From: a virus
DNA: 28,018 nt
Direction: 5' to 3' (one strand)
Virus record (IMG/VR): IMGVR_UViG_3300030380_002902
Location: 13,468 to 41,485 of that record
A program made the translations under genes and the position numbers. This document shows, piece after piece, positions 7,430 to 13,730 of the stretch. The first letter of the stretch is position 1. Each line of letters starts with the position of its first letter. The notes below the pieces were generated by a model that worked only from the letters and a program-made list of their open reading frames with translations, did no database searches and was not told the origin of the DNA.

Positions 7430-7447
7430 CTATAATGTCCATAAATG
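7430..7447 (-). promoter_or_regulatory. Phage RNA polymerase promoter (SP6/T7-like) before the SSB module
   Basis: The minus strand reads CATTTATGGACATTATAG, ending at the expected +1 G (7430). It shares ATGGACATTATAG exactly with the site upstream of the RNA polymerase gene and differs from the site at 16603 by one base in that stretch. The layout (AT-rich stretch, specificity block, TATAG) is that of single-subunit phage RNA polymerase promoters. It lies in the gap between the RNA polymerase stop and the first replication genes. Confidence 0.7.
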
Positions 7448-7471
7448 TGCAAGCTTTACACTTTGGTAAGA

Positions 7472-9898
7472 CTAAGCAAAAAAGTATTTAGACTCCTTCA
7501 CGAGAGAAAGGTCTAAGCTACCTTTTTGCGGTGGTGTGGGTACTTCATCTACGACTTCAAGAGCGAAGCCTTTGAACTGTTCAAGGACATCATTCTGTTC
7601 GTACATACGAACAAAAGAGGCCCGTGTCTGCTCGTACAATTTAGGTACAAGTGAGGCGTGTACACCATAACTATCGTGTACCATAGCAAAGTCAGTAATG
7701 CCCACACCCACACAGTTGTTAATAGTAAACGTCATAGCCGCACTATCCAGCGAATGGATAAAGTTAGGGCTTGCTCCGTTGACTGCGCGGCGGCGGTCTG
7801 ACTTCATGTAGTTTTGCTCACGAACCTGTGGCTTGATAAGGCTATTATCAATGTGGGTTGTGATGCGTCTGCTTCGTGTCTCTGGATACATCTGATGCAC
7901 CAGAAAGCCTGTTGGTGTTTCCCAGATAACTGGAAGGTTCTCCGCCGATATAATACTGGATATCTCTTGTAGCCAATCCATAACTGTACGAGCGGCGGTA
8001 ATCACCTTTGAGATACAAGCCCACACAATGTCAGCAAGATAGTGACTAGGTTCAAACAGGTCATGTCCCCAAGGCGATAAAGTCCCTTCTTCAATACGGT
8101 CAGTTATGTAATCCTCAATATACTGACGGGTACTGTATATTTTGCCGCCGTATGGGACTACCATCACAGGCCGCTTGGTACACTTTCTAGTGACACCAAA
8201 CTCAAGCCACTCACGAGCCATGGCATCATGCGACTTACGACTCTCCAGAACCTGATTAACCTCATCAGCTACATCCTGATAAATGTCACGAGGTATCTCA
8301 CACGGTACAAGGTTGGTTGACTCACCGCCCTTCATGTCGAGATTAATAGCACTCAGGTGCTGTAGCCCGTTGTTAGACCCATCAAGGCTCACTGGTAAAT
8401 GTGAGATACGACCAACAGCCGCTTTTCTCCACTCAAAGCAAAACGCAAGAAACATCCATGGGTCACTGGCCTTTGTCCACCACGTATTCTCGTAGGGGTC
8501 TTCCGCACAGGCTTCGATAGCATCGGTATTCTTACTCACCCAATAAGCGCGGTCATCAAATGATACCTTGTCTTCACCGAAACAGTTAGCACCATGCACA
8601 CCCAGCCAGTATATACCCTCTGAGGTCAGCGGTACGCCGTTGGCAAAGGTAAGTAACGCTTTGGCATAGTCTGGCCCTTGTGGACTAAGAAAGCTACTGA
8701 CAACGTACTTACGCCCTCTGAAGTCGTTCTGCCAGACAAAGTAGAACTCATCAAAGTCCTTGAACTTGTCTGCCATAGACATGGTACGAACTAGCTGTAG
8801 ACGTTTGCTGGTTAGCCTAGAGTTGGACTGATGCACCCTTGCGGCGGCGTGTTTCCATTCCTTGAACATAACCCGTTCAGCCTCAGTCATCTCTGACTTA
8901 GGTTTATTAGGGAACTGCGTGGGCGGTAGAGGCAGAGGGTCACGCTGTGGTAAACCACCCCAGCTATCGCCAGACTCCCACACTGTCTTCATCACTTCTA
9001 GTATAGGCTTATTGACCGCCCACTTGGTCTTTTGTAGAGCGTTGATAGCCGTATACTCTTCTGGCATCTCGTGATGCTCCATCTCCTCAAGGTAACGGCG
9101 GTTCACCGTCTTGATGAGCGGTAGAGGACGAATGTGTCTCGTGTGATACCCACCGTCAGTAGGAGAAGTCCAATCACGCGGTGGTATAACGCATGGCATA
9201 TAACGAGGCGCGAGTATCTCACCACGAGCGTTAATTCTATCAATCCACTCCATAGTCTTTTCGGTGGGTGTAAGATACAACACTCGCTTGGTACGACCAA
9301 ACGTGTGGGTAGTTAACTCCACAAGACCTGTGGACTGAATGATAAGGTCAACCAGTTTACAGCCGAGGTGCATCTTCTCTTGCTTACTCCACGGCTCGTG
9401 GTCAATCAGGGCTTTCTTGTTCATCGTGTGGATGATGGCGTAGCGGCGGAAGTAACGATTGCTGGTACGCTTGTTGACATCCTTTTGGATACGTCTGAAC
9501 CAGTGTGGTTCTTGCTCTTCAAACATGGAGAACTTGAACTGGTCTTCTAGCATACCAGCTATACCCATAGCACACTTGGTTAGCGTTTGGTTTTTGGACA
9601 CAGAGTCTATAACACTCTTCAGCGACAGGTAGGCGGCAACTTCGGGGTCAAGAAGGGATAGCAGATGCCCAGCAGACGATAGCCTACCAGCCTTGCCTGT
9701 AAAGGCATCGTCAAGAAACTCGTCAATACACTTGGTAACAGAGTCCACTGACTTCTTCATTGCGAGTATACCATACAGAGTCGTTGACTCGTTGGTTTGC
9801 TCAATAGCTTTACTGACCTCAGACCTGTAGTAATCAATACCCTTGGTCTGCATATCAGCTTCTAACTTTCTCTGAATTTCTAAGAGATGTTGGTTCAT
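7472..9898 (-). CDS. Single-subunit phage RNA polymerase (T7 gp1-like)
   Basis: An 808-residue DNA-directed RNA polymerase that would transcribe the replication and structural genes. Visible conserved blocks: NDFRGRKYVVSSFLSPQG (about residue 391); SLDGSNNGLQHLSA with catalytic D506; TKRPVMVVPYGGKIYS with K575 and Y583 of the O helix; PNFIHSLDSAAM (about residue 711); and MVHDSYGVH with H741 and catalytic D742. The C-terminus KYFFA resembles the aromatic foot of T7 RNAP. T7 RNAP has 883 residues, so the difference lies mainly outside the core. AGGAG lies 6 nt before the ATG. A phage-type promoter 40 bp upstream implies autoregulated expression after initial synthesis by host polymerase. Confidence 0.97.
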   Translation of the reverse strand: MNQHLLEIQRKLEADMQTKGIDYYRSEVSKAIEQTNESTTLYGILAMKKSVDSVTKCIDEFLDDAFTGKAGRLSSAGHLLSLLDPEVAAYLSLKSVIDSVSKNQTLTKCAMGIAGMLEDQFKFSMFEEQEPHWFRRIQKDVNKRTSNRYFRRYAIIHTMNKKALIDHEPWSKQEKMHLGCKLVDLIIQSTGLVELTTHTFGRTKRVLYLTPTEKTMEWIDRINARGEILAPRYMPCVIPPRDWTSPTDGGYHTRHIRPLPLIKTVNRRYLEEMEHHEMPEEYTAINALQKTKWAVNKPILEVMKTVWESGDSWGGLPQRDPLPLPPTQFPNKPKSEMTEAERVMFKEWKHAAARVHQSNSRLTSKRLQLVRTMSMADKFKDFDEFYFVWQNDFRGRKYVVSSFLSPQGPDYAKALLTFANGVPLTSEGIYWLGVHGANCFGEDKVSFDDRAYWVSKNTDAIEACAEDPYENTWWTKASDPWMFLAFCFEWRKAAVGRISHLPVSLDGSNNGLQHLSAINLDMKGGESTNLVPCEIPRDIYQDVADEVNQVLESRKSHDAMAREWLEFGVTRKCTKRPVMVVPYGGKIYSTRQYIEDYITDRIEEGTLSPWGHDLFEPSHYLADIVWACISKVITAARTVMDWLQEISSIISAENLPVIWETPTGFLVHQMYPETRSRRITTHIDNSLIKPQVREQNYMKSDRRRAVNGASPNFIHSLDSAAMTFTINNCVGVGITDFAMVHDSYGVHASLVPKLYEQTRASFVRMYEQNDVLEQFKGFALEVVDEVPTPPQKGSLDLSLVKESKYFFA

Positions 9899-9937
9899 CG
9901 TTACTCCTATAGGTAACTAGAGTTGACCCAGCGAGGG

Positions 9938-9955
9938 CTATAATGTCCATTAATT
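9938..9955 (-). promoter_or_regulatory. Phage RNA polymerase promoter upstream of the RNA polymerase gene
   Basis: The minus strand reads AATTAATGGACATTATAG with +1 expected at 9938, 40 nt before the RNA polymerase ATG. It is nearly identical to the sites at 7430 and 16603 and resembles the SP6 promoter (ATTTAGGTGACACTATAG). A self-promoter for the RNA polymerase gene would give positive feedback. Confidence 0.7.
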
Positions 9956-9985
9956 GTCACCACCGTCACAGGAGTTTGTGACAAT

Positions 9986-10014
9986 GGAAAACGAGTCTTA
10001 CGTTAGTGTAAGAC
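9986..10014 (-). terminator. Possible rho-independent terminator between tRNA/integrase and RNA polymerase
   Basis: A perfect 7 bp stem (GTCTTAC/GTAAGAC, loop of 6) at 9995-10014 is followed on the minus strand by TCGTTTTCC. The T tract is short and interrupted, so termination may be partial. It lies after the integrase and tRNA and before the phage promoter of the RNA polymerase gene, where an attenuating terminator would separate lysogenic from lytic transcription. Confidence 0.4.
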
Positions 10015-10121
10015 CCGCTCTCATTTATAAGATATCTAGGAGTATTTGATACAGGCTATACGTTTGAGGCAGATATACCAATGTGTATATTAGTTACACA
10101 CGATTTTAAGTCTGTTCTCAT

Positions 10122-10210
10122 TGGTACGAGCGGGGGGACTCGAACCCCCACGCCATTGAAAAGGCTCAGGATTTTAAGTCCTGTGTGTCTACCAATTCCA
10201 CCACGCTCGC
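10122..10210 (-). tRNA. tRNA-Leu (anticodon UAA), probable integration core
   Basis: A complete class II tRNA fold on the minus strand: acceptor GCGAGCG pairing with CGCTCGT (first pair G-U), D arm GTG/CAC with GAATTGGTAGA loop, anticodon stem CAGGA/TCCTG with loop CTTAAAA (anticodon TAA), a variable arm GCC/GGC, T arm GGGGG-TTCGAGT-CCCCC, discriminator A and an encoded CCA (10124-10122). It lies 38 bp from the integrase stop. Phages of this type usually keep only the 3' part of the host tRNA as att core. Here the whole gene looks functional, so it can both restore a host gene and supply UUA/UUG decoding. Confidence 0.93.
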
Positions 10211-10248
10211 TCCGTTTGTGCCAGTATTGTCACACTGGTTGTCACAAA

Positions 10249-11238
10249 TTACTCCGTAGATAAATTATCTAATACACTTATGGCATTCACCATATTCGTA
10301 TCATTTATTTTAGCATATCTCATTGTTATTTGTATAGTTTTATGACCCATCAGTTTCTGTACCACCTGTATTGGCACGTTCCTCTGAACAAGCCTTGACG
10401 CAAACGTATGACGTAGTGTGTGCCAGACAACATCATTACCCAGACCACAGTGATGCTTTACTCTCTCAAAGGCAGAACGAATGAACTCCTTCTGTGGAAA
10501 CAGAAAGGGGTCACCTGTTCTATTCTCAAGTACGGCTCTGGCTCTCTTTGTAAGTGGTATAATTCTGGGAAGCTGTGCCTTGCTCTCCCACACACCCAGA
10601 CCTTGAGCCGTTATGTCAGCCTTTTTGATACGCATAAGCTCACTTCTTCTGACACCAGTATCAACAGCAACAACCATGGCATCGTGCAAATTAACATACC
10701 CCATATCTGCCGCTAATCCTGTCATCATCACCATCTCTTCTTCCGTCAACCAGCGCAGACGGTGTTCCCCCTCTGGCTGTCTATGGATGAAGACATGGTG
10801 ACTCATTTTGTTATACTCCCTCGCAGTCCGAAGAATGCGAGAGAGATTCATAAGTACACGATTGATTGTTGAACCCGACAACCGTGTACCCTTGAGGTGT
10901 AGGATAAAGTCATCCACTCTCTCTGTTGTTATATCTGTGAGTGGACAGTTGTTACCAAAATATTCAAGGTTCTTTCTCATGTTGATGAGGTGGGTTTTCT
11001 CTGACTTAGATTTTTCCCACCGCATAACAAAAGTACGCTCTGCGGCATCCTTCAGTGTCCACCCGTTAACCTTGGCTGTTGAGTTAACCGTGGTTAACGG
11101 GCGTCCAATCTTTAGGGATTGCTTGGCTTCTTTTTCCCACGCCAATGCGTCCTCGTACAAGTCAAAGTTTCTTCTTGCACGTTTACCGTTGGCAAATACA
11201 TCAACTTGCCAACCTTTTCCTCGTTGCCGTACCGTCAT
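10249..11238 (-). CDS. int: Tyrosine site-specific integrase
   Basis: A 329-residue tyrosine recombinase. The N-terminal arm/core-binding part (residues 1-150) includes an AP2-like beta segment (GKGWQVDVFANGKRARRNF). The catalytic domain shows TGVRRSEL (R197), a Lys near residue 220, HTLRHTFAS (H273, R276), LMGHK (H299) and the nucleophile region MRYAKI (Y308). GGAGG precedes the ATG at 11238, and the start overlaps the stop of the MarR-like gene (ATGA), so the two are translationally coupled. An exact palindromic site at codons 47-52 encodes LTTVN. The gene ends beside the tRNA-Leu attP, consistent with integration into the host tRNA gene. No excisionase was recognised. Confidence 0.95.
   Translation of the reverse strand: MTVRQRGKGWQVDVFANGKRARRNFDLYEDALAWEKEAKQSLKIGRPLTTVNSTAKVNGWTLKDAAERTFVMRWEKSKSEKTHLINMRKNLEYFGNNCPLTDITTERVDDFILHLKGTRLSGSTINRVLMNLSRILRTAREYNKMSHHVFIHRQPEGEHRLRWLTEEEMVMMTGLAADMGYVNLHDAMVVAVDTGVRRSELMRIKKADITAQGLGVWESKAQLPRIIPLTKRARAVLENRTGDPFLFPQKEFIRSAFERVKHHCGLGNDVVWHTLRHTFASRLVQRNVPIQVVQKLMGHKTIQITMRYAKINDTNMVNAISVLDNLSTE
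11083..11098. promoter_or_regulatory. Palindromic operator-like site inside the integrase gene
   Basis: An exact GTTAACCGTGGTTAAC lies about 140-155 bp inside the integrase coding region and encodes L-T-T-V-N in the linker after the N-terminal domain. A separate GTTAACC half-site lies about 18 bp further into the gene (near 11065). It could let the regulator limit its own operon. Confidence 0.55.
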
Positions 11239-11561
11239 TGAGCCTCCAATAGTTTTTTCATACGCACCCCTTGTGCGTTGAGTGAGACAAGTTTTCTTGA
11301 CCTGTCCATTGGGTCTTCCAGCGCAACTACCAAGTCGTGACCGCTTCGCCGATGGCGTGACCAATCAGTAAATGCCGCAACATTGCGGCTGGCAGAGGCA
11401 TGGGAAAAACCAAGGGCATCACTAATGTCCTTGATTGTTAACCCATCTGGGTTGTTCTCATGCTGGCAGATGTACAGAAATGTCTGCGCCTGCTGAATGG
11501 GCATATTAGGATTTAAATTCCTAAACTGCTCCATACACATGAGTAGGTCTTTAATGTTCAT
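11235..11561 (-). CDS. MarR-like winged helix-turn-helix regulator, candidate lysogeny repressor
   Basis: A 108-residue DNA-binding protein. Helix-turn-helix: LTIKDISDALGFSHASASRNVAAF (about residues 41-64). The wing and following segment LVVALEDPMDRSRKLVSLNAQG has the D-x-x-x-R-x-x-x-V-x-L-x-x-x-G pattern typical of MarR wings. MarR proteins act as dimers on palindromes of about 16-20 bp, which suits the TTAACC-NN-GGTTAA sites spread through the window. That link is inference from co-occurrence. AAGGAG lies about 9 nt before the ATG, and the 3' end overlaps the integrase start by 4 nt. A similar regulator lies beside the integrase in related marine podoviruses. It is shorter than most MarR proteins (about 140), with reduced dimerisation helices. 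Confidence 0.8.
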   Translation of the reverse strand: MNIKDLLMCMEQFRNLNPNMPIQQAQTFLYICQHENNPDGLTIKDISDALGFSHASASRNVAAFTDWSRHRRSGHDLVVALEDPMDRSRKLVSLNAQGVRMKKLLEAQ

Positions 11562-11611
11562 TTTTTATTCTCCTTACTGGGAGGCGGGTGGTGAACGAAC
11601 CGCCCCTTTTG

Positions 11612-11839
11612 TCAACTCCCTTCGTGGGAAATGATGATATACAGTTTCGCAAGTGAAACTAGTACATCACTGTTAGACTTATCTACGTGTAAGTCAAATG
11701 TTAAAAATTTGCGGACTGAGTGATAATCAATATATACTGCCATTCCGAGCGCGGTGAAGTACCACCACTTTGGTTTTGGCGGGGCGTTTATGAAATTACG
11801 TAATCCCTGTGCGTGATTCCACTTTGATTTTGTGCTCAT
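11612..11839 (-). CDS. Hypothetical small protein
   Basis: A 75-residue protein with no recognised domain. It has a basic N-terminal third with a Trp pair (KPKWWYFTAL) and a moderately hydrophobic stretch around residues 27-40, probably too weak for a membrane span, and a C-terminal hydrophobic helix (VSLAKLYIIIS). AAGGGA lies about 7 nt before the ATG. It sits in the unit running from the HTH gene at 12512 to the integrase, with 13 bp to the upstream gene and 50 bp to the MarR-like gene. Confidence 0.65.
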   Translation of the reverse strand: MSTKSKWNHAQGLRNFINAPPKPKWWYFTALGMAVYIDYHSVRKFLTFDLHVDKSNSDVLVSLAKLYIIISHEGS

Positions 11840-11852
11840 TTAAAGTCCCTTT

Positions 11853-12110
11853 CTATCCAAAGAGGTTTTCGACCATGGATGCGTGTTGCTTTTGTTTGTC
11901 TGTTAGAATAATGGTATGCCACACATCCTCTTTCGCATCTGGTTTACATGAGATGATATCATGAGCATAAACAGAACCAGCTTCGGTATACAACCCTTGC
12001 ACCTCTGCAAATCTAATATTACCCTTTTTGTTATCGAGCATGGTAGCCATCCAGCCGTTTGCCAGCCTAAACTTCATGCCTTTTTTGATTTCGTTGGTAG
12101 TCATAGCCAT
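11853..12110 (-). CDS. Hypothetical conserved phage protein with NGWxATxxDNKKGNIR motif
   Basis: An 85-residue protein. The central part GMKFRLANGWMATMLDNKKG and the following NIRFAEVQGLYTEAGSVYAHDI resemble a small phage protein family of unknown function (compact beta-rich, often annotated hypothetical). AAGGA lies about 6 nt before the ATG at 12110, and a second ATG two codons later is also possible. It is part of the lysogeny-unit transcript upstream of the MarR-like gene. No catalytic motif is visible. Confidence 0.7.
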   Translation of the reverse strand: MAMTTNEIKKGMKFRLANGWMATMLDNKKGNIRFAEVQGLYTEAGSVYAHDIISCKPDAKEDVWHTIILTDKQKQHASMVENLFG

Positions 12111-12123
12111 GGTTTTCCTTATT

Positions 12124-12222
12124 TTAGCTAGAGAAATAGTTGATTAGATAGAACAAGTAGAAAAGTACTGCGAGGATAAACAACTTACCGAATATCCTCA
12201 CAATAAGTTCGTGTGTACCCAT
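12124..12222 (-). CDS. Tiny single-TM protein (32 residues)
   Basis: This ORF starts 2 nt after the stop of the HTH gene (TGAGTATG) and ends 14 bp before the next gene's ATG. The product begins MGTHELIVRIFGKLF and continues as one long hydrophobic helix (LAVLFYLFYLIN), with the positive charges before it. It is a predicted single-pass inner-membrane peptide, possibly dependent on translational coupling because no clear ribosome site is seen. The function is unknown. Small membrane peptides in early phage operons can affect superinfection or host physiology, which is inference only. Confidence 0.5.
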   Translation of the reverse strand: MGTHELIVRIFGKLFILAVLFYLFYLINYFSS

Positions 12223-12224
12223 AC

Positions 12225-12512
12225 TCAGTATGAGCGTCTAAAGGAAATGGTCTGATTGTAGATGACCTCATCAGCGTACATCCCAACCATGTAATCACTG
12301 CGCCAGTTGTAGACGGTAGGCAGTGAAACATTGAAATGTTTTGCAAGGTCAGCAAAACGAATCTTGTGGACAAGAGCGTGTTCAATAATACGCTTCTGTT
12401 CAGCCTTGCTGTACTTGGACAGATGACCTTTTGAAACCTTCCTACGCACTTCAGGAAGCATTGTGGATTTAAACGGCTCTGGCTGTGCCAGTATTGGATT
12501 AACGTAGTTCAT
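12225..12512 (-). CDS. Small helix-turn-helix DNA-binding protein
   Basis: A 95-residue protein. Its second half contains SKAEQKRIIEHALVHKIRFADLAKHFNVSLPTVYNWRSDYM, a helix-turn-helix of the transposase/Xre-like type with recognition helix near SLPTVYNWR. The N-terminal 30 residues are polar and Pro rich. It is the first gene of the unit that ends with MarR-like regulator and integrase. AGGAAAGGA lies about 9 nt before the ATG, and an operator-like palindrome lies 29 bp upstream of the start. It could be a second lysis-lysogeny regulator or an integrase directionality factor. The sequence only supports DNA binding. Confidence 0.7.
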   Translation of the reverse strand: MNYVNPILAQPEPFKSTMLPEVRRKVSKGHLSKYSKAEQKRIIEHALVHKIRFADLAKHFNVSLPTVYNWRSDYMVGMYADEVIYNQTISFRRSY

Positions 12513-12540
12513 GTTCTTTATATCCTTTCCTAGATATAGA

Positions 12541-12556
12541 GTTAACCGTGGTTAAT
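12541..12556. promoter_or_regulatory. Palindromic operator-like site before the HTH/integrase unit
   Basis: GTTAACCGTGGTTAAT, one end base different from the perfect palindrome. It is about 52-67 bp downstream of the expected start site of the promoter at 12615-12643 and just upstream of the HTH gene's ribosome site. That is the same arrangement as at three other early promoters. Confidence 0.6.
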
Positions 12557-12614
12557 TATTGGAAGTGAGTAGTTTCAAAGACCGTCATACTCAGGACAGT
12601 AATCCAGTATGTAT

Positions 12615-12654
12615 ATTATGCACCTTGGTAAGATATGGGTCAAGTCTGGTTAAC
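12615..12654 (-). promoter_or_regulatory. Sigma70-like promoter with operator half-site (HTH-MarR-int unit)
   Basis: The minus strand shows -35 TTGACC (12643-12638), a 17 bp spacer and -10 CATAAT (12620-12615). GTTAACC of the operator lies immediately upstream of the -35 (GTTAACCAGACTTGAC). The same TTAACCAGACTTG string occurs at the promoter near 16178. The promoter overlaps the last codons of the preceding gene. Confidence 0.6.
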
Positions 12655-12927
12655 TGGCTTGTTATCATTCTCAACTATGTCGAACTCAAAGGTGTATTGG
12701 TTACGAAATAGTTTCTCATCACCCGCAAGAAGTAATGCCATAATGTGTGTCAACTCCTCTGCATCAGAGAAGCGAACAGGCTCACCAACCATAGCATCAT
12801 TGCCATGACCACTCATAAGAGCAACCTCACAGGTATACATTCCCTCGTTTGCATCATAGCCATTGAACGGCTCTTGAAAAAAGGACAGCCAGTATTCGCC
12901 CCTCAACTTTACAGCGAAGTTAGCCAT
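12640..12927 (-). CDS. Hypothetical early protein
   Basis: A 95-residue protein starting at ATG 12927, which overlaps the stop of the preceding gene (TAATG). This start is preferred because the in-frame extension upstream lies wholly inside the other gene. The sequence begins MANFAVKLRGEYWLSFF and is acidic in its second half (EFDIVENDN). No domain is recognised. It shares a two-gene unit with the 184-residue protein and is probably co-translated with it. Its 3' end overlaps the -35 region of the next promoter. Confidence 0.65.
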   Translation of the reverse strand: MANFAVKLRGEYWLSFFQEPFNGYDANEGMYTCEVALMSGHGNDAMVGEPVRFSDAEELTHIMALLLAGDEKLFRNQYTFEFDIVENDNKPVNQT

Positions 12928-13481
12928 TACGCAGTCTCCCCATTCCAAAGGCCAAGTAGACGTTCGATATCGCCCCGAACTGACTCGCGTCTGGTAGACG
13001 GGCGGTACTGCTTGTCGTGTAGCCAGTACGGAGAGGAAGTGCCACGCACCCACTTGGCAAACGATAGTTTCTCGCCAATGTAGTAGCGGCGGTATGCACT
13101 CACGGTATCAATACCCTTGTATTGTTCAGGCATACACTGAGGTGGCGCGGAAGGTTCGCCCTTATGACAGGACGGAAATACACCCAGATGCTCACGCAAC
13201 TGGTCACAAGCATGTATCTTGTCAAAGCGATGCTCATACTCGTACAAGAGGTCAAGAAAAAGATGGTATGTCCACTCGTATGCATACAACGATGAACCAA
13301 CCCACTGAGTAGATGGGTGCTTGATGTAGGCGGGTTTGTATATCCCATCGTGACCACAGCCATTTACGTGTTGAGCGGTACACAACATCTGTGCAGTCTC
13401 AAGAACCATCTTTGGTATGTGCTTGTCACACAGAAACTGAGCCGCAAGGTTCGGCTGTTCATCAAGGTAAAATATATTCAT
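12927..13481 (-). CDS. Conserved phage protein of the MNIFYLDxxPxxAAxxxCDKHxxKMxLE type
   Basis: A 184-residue protein. The N-terminus MNIFYLDEQPNLAAQFLCDK followed by HIPKMVLETAQML is a signature I recognise from many phage hypothetical proteins. Further conserved-looking parts are HPSTQWVGSSLYAYEWTYHL and YRRYYIGEK. It is mostly helical, rich in His, Cys and Trp. No enzymatic assignment is secure. The frame is open 19 codons further upstream, but the ATG at 13481 is chosen because the family signature starts there and AAAGGA lies about 11 nt before it. It is the first gene after the promoter near 13605 and its operator at 13538. Confidence 0.75.
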   Translation of the reverse strand: MNIFYLDEQPNLAAQFLCDKHIPKMVLETAQMLCTAQHVNGCGHDGIYKPAYIKHPSTQWVGSSLYAYEWTYHLFLDLLYEYEHRFDKIHACDQLREHLGVFPSCHKGEPSAPPQCMPEQYKGIDTVSAYRRYYIGEKLSFAKWVRGTSSPYWLHDKQYRPSTRRESVRGDIERLLGLWNGETA

Positions 13482-13524
13482 ATCGAGATGTCCTTTCGGA
13501 TAATTGCGAGAAGGCAGAAAAAGA

Positions 13525-13566
13525 GGGGTGACTTTCAATTAACCGTGGTTAACTAATCGCCACCCC
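13525..13566 (-). promoter_or_regulatory. Operator palindrome nested in a terminator-like hairpin
   Basis: The operator copy ATTAACCGTGGTTAAC (13538-13553) is enclosed by a second inverted repeat, GGGGTG/CACCCC (13561-13566 and 13525-13530). On the minus strand the outer stem is followed by TCTTTTTC. A transcript could fold into an outer stem with the operator as inner hairpin followed by a U tract, like an attenuator. As DNA, the site lies 45-60 bp downstream of the expected start of the promoter at 13603. Confidence 0.5.
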
Positions 13567-13602
13567 AAAGGCTTCTCAGGGAGGAAACTATAATGTCTGT
13601 AT

Positions 13603-13642
13603 ATCTTGCCAGACTGTAAGGGTTATGTCCAACGTGGTTAAC
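13603..13642 (-). promoter_or_regulatory. Sigma70-like promoter with operator half-site
   Basis: On the minus strand, GTTAACCACG runs straight into -35 TTGGAC (13632-13627), then an 18 bp spacer and -10 CAAGAT (13608-13603), with ATATAC alongside. It aligns base for base with the promoter at 15077-15116. About 10 bp downstream, GACATTATAGTT (13598-13587) resembles the phage RNA polymerase promoter core, but the specificity block upstream of it differs. Confidence 0.5.
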
Positions 13643-13730
13643 TTAGAGCCACAGTGATAAACAAGGGTAGGAGAACAAACCAAACAACGCAAAAAAGAAG
13701 TTCGGCTACAATGTCTAAAATTTTAGTCAT
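13638..13730 (-). CDS. Tiny single-TM protein (30 residues)
   Basis: It begins MTKILDIVAELLFCVV and continues as a hydrophobic helix (WFVLLPLFITVAL), ending in Ser. The ATG at 13730 overlaps the end of the upstream gene by 8 nt, and the stop TAA lies inside the GTTAACC operator half-site of the next promoter. It is a predicted single-pass membrane peptide. It is one of three such peptides placed near the ends of early units in this window. The function is unknown. Confidence 0.5.
   Translation of the reverse strand: MTKILDIVAELLFCVVWFVLLPLFITVALS

Larger units (their letters stand above)
9954..10246. other. Candidate attP region with TTGTCACA arm-type repeats flanking the tRNA
   Basis: Copies or near-copies of TTGTCACA occur at 9954-9961, 9964-9971 and 9977-9984 (the last inverted) on one side of the tRNA-Leu, and at 10227-10234 and 10239-10246 on the other. 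Their placement on both sides of a tRNA core next to a tyrosine integrase gene is what arm-type integrase sites look like in lambda-like and P2-like systems. The tRNA would supply the core crossover sequence, as shown for marine podoviruses that integrate into tRNA-Leu. The copy at 10239 directly precedes the integrase stop codon. Confidence 0.5.

Noticed and set aside
10249-11364. Longer integrase start at 11364
   Set aside because: The extra 42 codons lie inside the MarR-like gene, have no ribosome site, and the ATG at 11238 has a strong GGAGG.
11575-11603. GGCGG/CCGCC inverted repeat followed by CCTTTT on the plus strand upstream of the MarR-like gene
   Set aside because: The stem is only 5 bp with a 12 nt loop and would terminate plus-strand transcription, where no gene is present.
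13094-13556. Plus-strand ORFs opposite the early genes, and similar plus-strand ORFs elsewhere
   Set aside because: They lack ribosome sites and recognisable domains, and lie opposite well-supported minus-strand genes, so they are shadows.
13587-13598. GACATTATAGTT downstream of the promoter at 13603 as a fourth phage promoter
   Set aside because: The bases upstream of the core (ATACA instead of TTATG) do not match the other three sites, so it is mentioned only as a resemblance.
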